From: Candidatus Roizmanbacteria bacterium CG11_big_fil_rev_8_21_14_0_20_36_8
Lineage (GTDB): Bacteria; Patescibacteriota; Microgenomatia; UBA1406; GWC2-37-13
DNA: 5,343 bases
Reading direction: 5' to 3'
Assembly (NCBI GenBank): GCA_002796045.1
Contig: PCVM01000097.1
Coordinates: 1 to 5,343 of the forward strand
Position 1 is the stretch's first letter. Each line of letters begins with the position of its first letter. The notes under the pieces are model-generated. The model was not told where the DNA came from and did no database searches. It saw only the letters and a list, made by a program, of their open reading frames with translations. Positions 1 through 5,131 of the stretch are shown here, piece after piece. Made by a program: the position numbers and the translations under genes.

Positions 1-413
1 TGAAGGAGAAAAGAAGAAAACTTGAGGTTAGGACTCAAAATGACGAATATATTGGTTTTCTACCTGATGACATCTCAAAAAGACTTACATACTTCATAAA
101 TGAAAAAAGCTTGTACTCAGCTCATATTAAAGAGGTCGGACTTTTAGATGTTGCAATATTTATTAGAGAATTATCCAAAGGTCAAAAAGTCCGATTATAT
201 CCATCCTTCCCTTCAAATCCACATGTAATGCTCTCAGACATTCAACAAATTGAATCAGCTGAAGAGCCTGATGACCTTGATAAAGATGATGATGAAGATG
301 AGCTTGTTGAGGGAGGACTAGCTCTTGACGATGAGAAATGGCAGGAATATCAAGAAGGACGAGACTTAGAGCGCATTGTCGAACTTGAAGATGACGAAGA
401 AGAAGAGGAGTAA
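1..413 (+). CDS. Acidic-tailed protein of unknown function, 5'-truncated by the window edge
   Basis: I do not recognise this gene by name. The frame is open from position 3 to the TAA at 411-413, giving 136 visible residues. A TTG at 111 could serve as a start, but the open, protein-like stretch before it (VRTQNDEYIGFLPDDISKR) shows that the real start lies at or before the left edge; no in-frame ATG, GTG or TTG occurs between 3 and 110. The visible N-terminal part (about 80 residues) alternates short hydrophobic strands with turns and includes GFLPDD and a later YSAHIKEV. This loosely recalls small beta-barrel folds such as HIRAN (GYLP, then A-x-I/V), but that is only a suggestion. The C-terminal part (about 55 residues) is extremely rich in Asp and Glu and ends in EDDEEEEE, so it is probably disordered and solvent-exposed. 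It is probably cytoplasmic, with no signal or membrane segment. Its last 64 bases overlap a convergent small ORF. Confidence 0.8.
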   Translation, partial: KEKRRKLEVRTQNDEYIGFLPDDISKRLTYFINEKSLYSAHIKEVGLLDVAIFIRELSKGQKVRLYPSFPSNPHVMLSDIQQIESAEEPDDLDKDDDEDELVEGGLALDDEKWQEYQEGRDLERIVELEDDEEEEE

Positions 414-571
414 TGTGTCACTTTATCTTTAAAAAAGATAATACTACCTTTCATCCGCTCTAAAGAAATCAGTTTTGCTATCTCGTCAGGTAAGTGATAA
501 TCACCCATTGATCTCCACGCAAATCCCAAAGATAATAAAGCTATAAATATAAAACTCAGTAGTAATTCCAT
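350..571 (-). CDS. Small single-pass membrane protein with a poly-serine tail
   Basis: This 73-residue ORF is probably real, though unnamed. Residues 2-19 (ELLLSFIFIALLSLGFAW) form one membrane helix. A compact polar segment follows (GDYHLPDEIAKLISLERMKG), then a short strand (SIIFFKDKV) and ten serines in a row (55-64). It starts 10 nt after the stop of the LytR-like gene on the same strand, as expected of a last operon gene. Residues 1-52 lie in DNA that carries no other gene. From about residue 53 to the stop it is antisense to the acidic tail of the plus-strand gene, and the serines are a direct consequence of that overlap (GAN codons read as TCN). No good ribosome-binding site is visible; the GAGGA upstream lies inside the preceding gene and is over 20 nt from the ATG. 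Alternative: a chance ORF whose N-terminus happens to look membrane-like. The operon position argues against that. Confidence 0.6.
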   Translation of the reverse strand: MELLLSFIFIALLSLGFAWRSMGDYHLPDEIAKLISLERMKGSIIFFKDKVTHYSSSSSSSSSSTMRSKSRPS

Positions 572-581
572 AATTTAATTT

Positions 582-1484
582 TTAATTGCTATTTATCCTC
601 CAATCATCCTCCACTTCCCCTAGAACAAAAAGTATATCATACACATCTGTTTTACCATTAATTAAGGGGCAGTTAAAATATGCCCCAATATCTTTTGCCG
701 TGCTTGACGGTTTTTCCTTTGAGTAAATCACACTGCAACGATCTCTTTTCTCAATATCGTATGAGATGTCACTTACTTTAATTCCATTACCTTCTAAAAT
801 CGAACTAATACCCTCTGCAGTACGATAATCTTTCGGATACCTGACTTGGACACTTTCATGATCGTTCCGATATCTTGTTTGATACAGGAGTCCAATGCTA
901 TTTTTTATATACTCATCCTCGTGAAATATAACATCGTTGAGAACGTCGTCGCGCGCTTTTTGATATGAGATTAGTTTGAATTCATTATCGGTATTATTCA
1001 TTAAAGAGATTGCGATATAAATCCTGTCTATAACAGAGGCATTGCTCGAACTGAATAATATTTCTTTGATCGATGGTTTTCCTCCTTTTTCATCCCAATT
1101 TTCATAATAAATGTCATCTGATGATTTATTAAAAGCAAAGTGAACAAATGTCGTTGTAGTTGATGCAAAAGTTTTTCTAATCAATTCTTCATCCTTTTCC
1201 AATCGTGCAAGTTTGCCGATTGATCCAACTGGATACTTGCCATAGCCTCCGGGAACATTTACCTGAACATCGGGATTAAATGGGATCACGTAATTTTGAC
1301 TATAACGTGCATCAAGAGAGTAATATTTTGTTTCAGGACCATACAATATGAAGTTTATCCTATCTGGTTTTTGTATAAAAAGTGATGAGAAAATCAAATT
1401 TACCACTTTATAAATTACATAAAAAATCAGTGCGATTAATAAAAGTGCATAGATTATATTCCTTCGATATGAGTATTTGCTCAT
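582..1484 (-). CDS. Membrane-anchored LytR/LCP-like extracytoplasmic protein
   Basis: This 300-residue protein has a short basic N-terminus (KYSYRR), one membrane helix at about residues 9-37 and a long polar remainder predicted to lie outside the membrane. Residues about 43-125 resemble a worn LytR-CpsA-Psr (LCP) domain: INFILYG, a strand ending VQVNVPGGYGKYPVGSIGKL, then a helix-like stretch. The Arg and Asp residues that bind polyprenyl-phosphate in true LCP enzymes are not obvious, so it may be inactive. Residues about 212-292 look like a LytR C-terminal domain (LytR_C): a strand (VQVRYP), a helix (AEGISSILEGNGIKV), a strand with CSVIYS, a helix, and a final strand YDILFVLGE. Its only two cysteines, C250 and C272, sit in this domain and could form a disulphide. 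LCP enzymes attach glycopolymers to the cell wall; the role here is inferred as surface binding or scaffolding. It lies 36 nt after the DksA-like gene. GAGA just before ATG 1484 is a weak RBS. Confidence 0.6.
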   Translation of the reverse strand: MSKYSYRRNIIYALLLIALIFYVIYKVVNLIFSSLFIQKPDRINFILYGPETKYYSLDARYSQNYVIPFNPDVQVNVPGGYGKYPVGSIGKLARLEKDEELIRKTFASTTTTFVHFAFNKSSDDIYYENWDEKGGKPSIKEILFSSSNASVIDRIYIAISLMNNTDNEFKLISYQKARDDVLNDVIFHEDEYIKNSIGLLYQTRYRNDHESVQVRYPKDYRTAEGISSILEGNGIKVSDISYDIEKRDRCSVIYSKEKPSSTAKDIGAYFNCPLINGKTDVYDILFVLGEVEDDWRINSN

Positions 1485-1489
1485 TTCTC

Positions 1490-1509
1490 TACTCTACCAT
1501 AATAGAGTA
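1490..1509 (-). promoter_or_regulatory. Perfect 7-bp inverted repeat just upstream of the LytR-like gene
   Basis: TACTCTA (1490-1496) and TAGAGTA (1503-1509) are exact reverse complements around a 6-nt loop. The repeat sits in the 36-nt gap between the DksA-like gene and the LytR-like gene, with its near edge 5 nt from the ATG at 1484. In the minus-strand transcript it would form a small hairpin touching the weak GAGA ribosome-binding site. It could therefore lower translation of the downstream gene, or act as a small operator. There is no U-tract, so it is not a convincing terminator. A seven-base palindrome can arise by chance in AT-rich DNA. Confidence 0.35.
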
Positions 1510-1520
1510 CTACAAGACAA

Positions 1521-1865
1521 TCAAGAAGTTAATTTATCTTCACAATCAACACAGTATGCAGCTTCAGGCAAGAGCTCTAATCTTTTTTCTGGAATATCTC
1601 TACTGCAACGAGCACATATGCCGTACTTTTTAGAATTGATTCTGCTAATCGCTCTTTCAATATCATTAAGTCTTTTTGACAGAGTTGAAAGTTCAACTTC
1701 GATCAACTGATGAGCTTCTTGTTCTCGAACATCAGTATCGACTGATGCATTATCAATTACATGATCAGGATCTTGAAACGGATCACCCATCTTCAACTTT
1801 TCCATCTGACCTTTTATCTTAGCCATTTCTTCTTTGAACTGAAATTCAATTTTTTTTATATTCAT
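1521..1865 (-). CDS. DksA/TraR-family C4 zinc-finger protein
   Basis: This 114-residue protein matches the DksA/TraR layout. Residues 1-80 are mostly helical and charged, interrupted by a DPFQDPD turn near 28-34. The second helix (about 46-78) would complete the coiled coil. A C-terminal zinc finger has C84-x2-C87 and C105-x2-C108 separated by 17 residues, with the family-typical YGxCxxC start and the RLEL-P-A-xxCxxC end. Relatives bind in the RNA polymerase secondary channel and tune initiation, often together with ppGpp. The DxxDxA tip of E. coli DksA is not clearly present; DTD at 43-45 lies nearby. The specific role is therefore uncertain, and a generic zinc-ribbon regulator is the safe call. 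Its ATG overlaps the lgt stop in ATGA (4-nt overlap), implying translational coupling. The symbol dksA is withheld because the family contains many paralogues. Confidence 0.88.
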   Translation of the reverse strand: MNIKKIEFQFKEEMAKIKGQMEKLKMGDPFQDPDHVIDNASVDTDVREQEAHQLIEVELSTLSKRLNDIERAISRINSKKYGICARCSRDIPEKRLELLPEAAYCVDCEDKLTS

Positions 1866-2671
1866 ATTTTTGTGTCACTTGCTTTCTTAAAAGTCTTAAG
1901 ATAAATATTTTTAACAAACTGAAGCAAGTGTTCCCTGAAATAATAAACAACGTACCCACTTGTTGTCAACACCAAGATTAAAGATACCCAGAAGTCAATA
2001 TACAATCCCCCAACAACAGTCCGAAATGCATAGATATTATCTAAAACTACTGTTATTAAACTGACTATTAGTACTCCAATGATCAAACTAAATCCAGGAT
2101 AATACAACTGTCTTCGAATTTGCATAACTATTTGATATGCAAAATAAGCTCCTACAAAATACAAAATCGCCTCGTAAAAAGCGGTTAAGTGACGAACGCC
2201 ATCAAGATTTGGATAAGCTAAAGAGAGGAAAAAATTAGTTTGCGAGCCAATTTCTGAACCTGAAAAAAAAGCTCCAAGCTTTCCAATTCCTACAGTAAGC
2301 AAAATTGGAGGAATCATGTAATCAATAAATTTCATGAATGAAAATTTTTTATTTACTGAAAAAAGATAGATAAAAATTATAAATCCTACTAAAGAAGACA
2401 GAAAATGAATCCCTGGATATCCATTTAGTAAAATATACCTTAGAATATTAAAACCGAAATCATCAAAATTCATCAGGACATATGCGACTCTACCAAAAAC
2501 TAATGATCCAAAAAGTCCTACAAACAATGCGTCAAATATCTGATCTTCTTTGAAAGAAGTTAATGAAATATTTTTCCAAAGAAAAAATGATCCCCAAAAG
2601 AATGCTAAAACATAAAAAACGCCTAATGTATGGATCTTTATAAAGCCAATATCAAGTAGTACTGGTAACAT
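1862..2671 (-). CDS. lgt: Prolipoprotein diacylglyceryl transferase, divergent
   Basis: Lgt moves a diacylglyceryl group from phosphatidylglycerol to the lipobox cysteine of secreted prolipoproteins, the first step of lipoprotein maturation, in the cytoplasmic membrane. The protein is 269 residues, within the family range, with about seven hydrophobic segments. Family landmarks are visible: IKIHTLGVFYVLAF near 11-24, GLFGSLVFGRVAYV at 52-65, the GIHFLSSLVG loop at 87-96, the GKLGAFFSGSEIG signature at 130-142, and VRHLTAFYEAI at 159-169 (usual form RHPxQLYEA). Several near-invariant positions differ: the signature Arg is Lys131, the following Asn is Ala134, and the HGG motif is replaced by HFLSS with the His shifted. 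The enzyme is therefore divergent, though other CPR Lgt proteins may share these changes. It is the first gene of the minus-strand operon and overlaps the DksA-like gene by 4 nt. A weak GAGAA lies just before ATG 2671. Confidence 0.83.
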   Translation of the reverse strand: MLPVLLDIGFIKIHTLGVFYVLAFFWGSFFLWKNISLTSFKEDQIFDALFVGLFGSLVFGRVAYVLMNFDDFGFNILRYILLNGYPGIHFLSSLVGFIIFIYLFSVNKKFSFMKFIDYMIPPILLTVGIGKLGAFFSGSEIGSQTNFFLSLAYPNLDGVRHLTAFYEAILYFVGAYFAYQIVMQIRRQLYYPGFSLIIGVLIVSLITVVLDNIYAFRTVVGGLYIDFWVSLILVLTTSGYVVYYFREHLLQFVKNIYLKTFKKASDTKI

Positions 2672-2718
2672 ATATTTCTCAAAAACTAATTAACAAATGA
2701 CGTTTATTTTTAGCTTAA

Positions 2719-2745
2719 CTGACTTCCGCCAATCTCTAGTATAAT
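2719..2745 (+). promoter_or_regulatory. Candidate promoter for the HAD-glycosyltransferase operon
   Basis: A perfect TATAAT lies at 2740-2745, 19 bp before the ATG at 2765. A weak -35 (CTGACT, 2719-2724, 15-bp spacer) or TTAACT (2715-2720, 19-bp spacer) precedes it; neither spacing is ideal. Transcription would begin near 2752, leaving a leader of only about 13 nt with no Shine-Dalgarno sequence. Translation would then be nearly leaderless. The intergenic position before the first gene of the plus-strand operon supports the call. Confidence 0.55.
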
Positions 2746-2765
2746 TGAATTTTAATCATAATCAA
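2738..2765 (-). promoter_or_regulatory. Candidate promoter for the lgt operon
   Basis: Read on the minus strand, TTGATT (2765-2760) lies 16 bp before TATACT (2743-2738), matching sigma-70 boxes at 4/6 and 5/6 positions. Transcription would start near 2731, giving a leader of about 60 nt before the lgt ATG. Its -10 shares the TATA core with the plus-strand promoter, and its -35 overlaps the first base of the HAD gene's start codon. AT-rich DNA yields such matches by chance, so this remains a prediction. Confidence 0.4.
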
Positions 2766-3355
2766 TGAAACAGCAAATCAATATAAATAAACCACTAAAG
2801 ATCGGTTTTGACTTAGATGGTGTACTTCTTTACAATCCAGCACGTGTTTTTCGGCCAATAACTTTGGCAGTTAAATACCTAATCAATCCTGAAAAAGTGT
2901 GCAAAACCCATTTTTATTATCCAAAAACTACTTTAGAACAACTCATTTGGAGACTAGTTCATCTCTCAAGTTTTAAAATGGCAAAAGGATTGGATGAAAT
3001 AAAGCAATTAGTTGAAGATGGAAAAATTGAAGCATATATCGTAACTAGTAGATACGACTGCCTAAAAGGAGATTTTACTTGGTGGATTAAACGAATGAAT
3101 GCAAAAAGATACTTTAAAGGTGTATTTCATAATAAAAACAACATGCAACCTCATTTATTCAAGGTTAAAAAGCTGAAGGAATTGAAGCTTGATTATTTTG
3201 TTGAAGATAACTGGGATATTGTTTCCAACATTACAAAGCAGACAAACACAACTGGACTCTGGATAACTAATAATTTAGACAAAGGAATTTCCTATCCTCA
3301 TAAATTCATGTCACTTAAAGACGCGGTAAATTTCATTAAACAATTAAAACATTAA
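2765..3355 (+). CDS. HAD-superfamily phosphatase / nucleotidase-like protein
   Basis: This 196-residue cytoplasmic protein has the haloacid dehalogenase core. Motif I is IGFDLDGVLL, with nucleophile Asp16 and acid/base Asp18. Motif II is VTSR at 93-96 (Thr94 or Ser95). A Lys in the 133-138 cluster (KVKKLK) can serve as motif III, and DYFVEDNW at 143-150 gives the acidic motif IV (Glu147, Asp148) for magnesium. The insert between motifs I and II (about 23-88) is largely helical, as in C1-capped enzymes. The short length and the VEDN form recall 5'(3')-deoxyribonucleotidase-like HAD proteins, but the substrate cannot be read from sequence. It starts the plus-strand operon, 12 nt before the glycosyltransferase, so a role in sugar-phosphate or polyprenyl-phosphate metabolism is possible; that is inference from context only. 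ATG 2765 is chosen because motif I follows at a normal distance. Confidence 0.82.
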   Translation: MKQQININKPLKIGFDLDGVLLYNPARVFRPITLAVKYLINPEKVCKTHFYYPKTTLEQLIWRLVHLSSFKMAKGLDEIKQLVEDGKIEAYIVTSRYDCLKGDFTWWIKRMNAKRYFKGVFHNKNNMQPHLFKVKKLKELKLDYFVEDNWDIVSNITKQTNTTGLWITNNLDKGISYPHKFMSLKDAVNFIKQLKH

Positions 3356-3367
3356 TACGAAATATTA

Positions 3368-5122
3368 ATGAAGCATAAAAAAAGTAATTTTAATTGGTTT
3401 GTCCTGCCCTCAATACTAGTTTTTGCAGTAATACTTCGACTGGTTCCTATTATGTGGGACTCGGGTTTTCATTTTCATCCCGATGAGAGAATGCTTATTA
3501 TGGTCGCAGATCGAATAAATTTCTGGTCAAATCTCGATCCAGACTTTTTCAACTACGGAAGTCTCCCAGTTTATCTACTTACAGGCGTTAGTCAATTCCT
3601 AGATTGGGCTTTAGGATGGAATATCACAACATATGATGGGATGTTGGTTGTTGGGAGACTTCTTTCAACAATCTGTGACCTTTTTGTAATTTTTATCATC
3701 TATCATTTAGCGTTATTAATTTTTAAAAAAAAGTCTCTGGCATTATGGTCATCCTTTTTTTATTCATTAGCCTTTTTCCCTATTCAAAATAGTCACTTTT
3801 TTATTGTTGATACTTTCCTAACTCTATTTGTAACATTGCTCGCTTATTTACTTTTACTATTTAATAAATCTCGAAGCGAATCTATCGAGTTTACTCGAGA
3901 TTACTTCAAGCGCATATTTTTCATATCAATAACATTTGCGGCGGCTCTTACAACAAAAATAACTGCAATTATTTTTATGCCTATCATTATATTAGCTCTA
4001 GTAATTCCAAAGAAAATTTCAAAAAAAACTTTTTTTAGCTCGAATTATTACGGCCAAAGTTTAATTTCGATATTATTATTCGCAGTTCTCGCCACGCTTT
4101 TTTCATATCTTTTTATGCCCTACGCATTTATTAAATACCAGCAATTTATTAACGAAGTTTTACAACAAATTAAAATGAATTCCGATCCATACATCTTTCC
4201 TTACACTCTTCAATACGTTGGTACTCTACCCTATTTTTATTATCTTAAAAATATATTCATTTGGGGTTTAGGGCCTATTATAAGTTTATTTTTCTTGATT
4301 GGAATTGTCAATTTTGTTAAATCATTAAAATTTCGTAACCCGCCTGTTGGACGGGCAGGTTTGTCATTCATAATTTTTTTTCTTTTCTATTTTTTTTATT
4401 TTGTAATTATTGGAAAATCATCTGTCAAATTTATGCGGTACATGCTTCCTTTATATCCATTTTTTACCATCATGGCAGGGTACGGCGTCTGTGTTGTTTA
4501 CAATTTTATAGCTCATGTCATTTTGAGCAAGCATATCCTGAGTAATATCAAAAAGGCTAGAAAATTCATTATATTTTCTGGGACAATTGTGCTTTCAACT
4601 ATTCTTTGGACTTTGATGTTTCTTAATATTTACACAACTCCAAATACCCGTATTCAAGCAAGTGACTGGATTCATCAATTCATTCCCCCAGGATCGACTC
4701 TCGGGGTCGAACATTGGGATGATCGTGTACCAATTTATTACGGCGAAAGATTTCGATATGAGGAATTGACTTTATACGATATACCAGATGATGATTTAAA
4801 ATGGAAAGTTATAAATGAAAAACTTAAACTGATCGACTATATCGTCATCGCTTCAAATAGGTTGTATACTCCCCTTCAGCGCTTGGATAACTGTAATAAA
4901 ACTTATCCCCGCTGTTATCCAAAGACATCGAAATATTACCAAAAACTTTTTAATAATAAACTTGGTTTTACAAAAATTGCTGAATTTACTTCATACCCTA
5001 GATGGGAAATTGGTCCGCCTACTGGTGGTTTGAAATTTGAAATTAATGATTCATCTTCTGACGAATCATTTACAGTCTATGATCATCCGAAAATTATGAT
5101 CTATAAAAATACCACTCGTTAA
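3368..5122 (+). CDS. GT39/PMT-like polytopic membrane glycosyltransferase
   Basis: This 584-residue integral membrane protein resembles dolichyl-/polyprenyl-phosphate-sugar:protein mannosyltransferases (GT39, ArnT-type GT-C fold). These use a lipid-linked sugar outside the membrane to glycosylate proteins or glycans. Key features are a first helix (about 11-29), then the catalytic loop motif FHPDER with Asp39-Glu40. NYGSLP follows at 62-67 and NSHFFIVD at 141-148, where His143 and Asp148 look conserved. About nine to eleven further helices run to about residue 425, followed by a soluble C-terminal domain of about 155 residues ending in DESFTVYDHPKIMIYK, a motif I associate with bacterial members of this group. 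The acceptor and sugar are unknown. The reading frame contains odd GC-rich palindromic segments at residues 324-332 and 549-555. Start ATG 3368 lies 12 nt after the HAD stop; no Shine-Dalgarno sequence is visible, so it probably depends on the same transcript. Confidence 0.82.
   Translation: MKHKKSNFNWFVLPSILVFAVILRLVPIMWDSGFHFHPDERMLIMVADRINFWSNLDPDFFNYGSLPVYLLTGVSQFLDWALGWNITTYDGMLVVGRLLSTICDLFVIFIIYHLALLIFKKKSLALWSSFFYSLAFFPIQNSHFFIVDTFLTLFVTLLAYLLLLFNKSRSESIEFTRDYFKRIFFISITFAAALTTKITAIIFMPIIILALVIPKKISKKTFFSSNYYGQSLISILLFAVLATLFSYLFMPYAFIKYQQFINEVLQQIKMNSDPYIFPYTLQYVGTLPYFYYLKNIFIWGLGPIISLFFLIGIVNFVKSLKFRNPPVGRAGLSFIIFFLFYFFYFVIIGKSSVKFMRYMLPLYPFFTIMAGYGVCVVYNFIAHVILSKHILSNIKKARKFIIFSGTIVLSTILWTLMFLNIYTTPNTRIQASDWIHQFIPPGSTLGVEHWDDRVPIYYGERFRYEELTLYDIPDDDLKWKVINEKLKLIDYIVIASNRLYTPLQRLDNCNKTYPRCYPKTSKYYQKLFNNKLGFTKIAEFTSYPRWEIGPPTGGLKFEINDSSSDESFTVYDHPKIMIYKNTTR
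3867..3902. repeat. Nested inverted repeats in a loop-coding segment of the glycosyltransferase gene
   Basis: AATCTCGA (3867-3874) is an exact reverse complement of TCGAGATT (3895-3902). Inside, TCGAG (3885-3889) pairs with CTCGA (3894-3898) around a TTTA loop, so the two hairpins are mutually exclusive. The segment encodes residues 167-178 (KSRSESIEFTRD), a polar loop between membrane helices. It may be a worn palindromic element or chance; no second copy is visible in the window. Confidence 0.3.
4337..4361. repeat. GC-rich palindromic repeat inside the glycosyltransferase gene
   Basis: Arms 4337-4346 and 4352-4361 pair over 10 bp (one mismatch and one G-U pair) around a 5-nt loop. The element is strikingly GC-rich within a very AT-rich gene. 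It encodes NPPVGRAGL (residues 324-332) in a short polar loop between two membrane helices, where an insertion would be tolerated. A related shorter copy lies at 5015-5032. It resembles small palindromic elements known to insert in-frame in coding genes, such as Rickettsia palindromic elements; membership of a genome-wide family is inferred. Confidence 0.55.
5015..5032. repeat. Second, shorter copy of the GC-rich coding repeat
   Basis: The segment reads CCGCCTACTGGTGGTTTG and aligns to 4341-4364 (which starts CCGCCTGTTGG and ends GGTTTG) with two substitutions in the first 11 bases and a 6-nt in-frame gap. The proteins read PPTGGL here and PPVGRAGL there. Bases 5015-5019 and 5024-5028 can pair around a 4-nt loop (one G-U pair). 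It lies just before the conserved C-terminal strand of the glycosyltransferase, in a probable surface turn. Confidence 0.4.
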
Positions 5123-5131
5123 ATAAGCCCA

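Noticed and set aside
271..305. Repeated GATGAT/GAA units in the first gene as a tandem DNA repeat
   Set aside because: They are explained by an Asp/Glu-rich protein tail with mixed codons; no fixed repeat unit.
111..413. TTG 111 as the true start of the first gene
   Set aside because: The frame stays open to the left edge and the upstream residues look like part of the same fold, so the start is outside the window.
424..440. TATCTTT-AAA-AAAGATA hairpin between the two convergent genes, as a bidirectional terminator
   Set aside because: The stem is A/T-only apart from one G-C pair and no clean T-tract follows on either strand; it also lies inside the small minus-strand ORF (FFKDK region). 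Too weak to call.
1382..1710. Plus-strand ORFs over the LytR-like and DksA-like genes
   Set aside because: They are antisense shadows of well-supported minus-strand genes, with no domain, ribosome-binding site or operon context.
2672..2764. Riboswitch or small RNA in the divergent intergenic region
   Set aside because: Only about 93 nt, AT-rich, with no stable GC stem; promoter boxes account for the visible signal.
4371..4400. Long T-rich runs in the glycosyltransferase gene as a programmed slippage site
   Set aside because: They simply encode Phe-rich membrane helices in AT-rich DNA; the frame continues normally on both sides.
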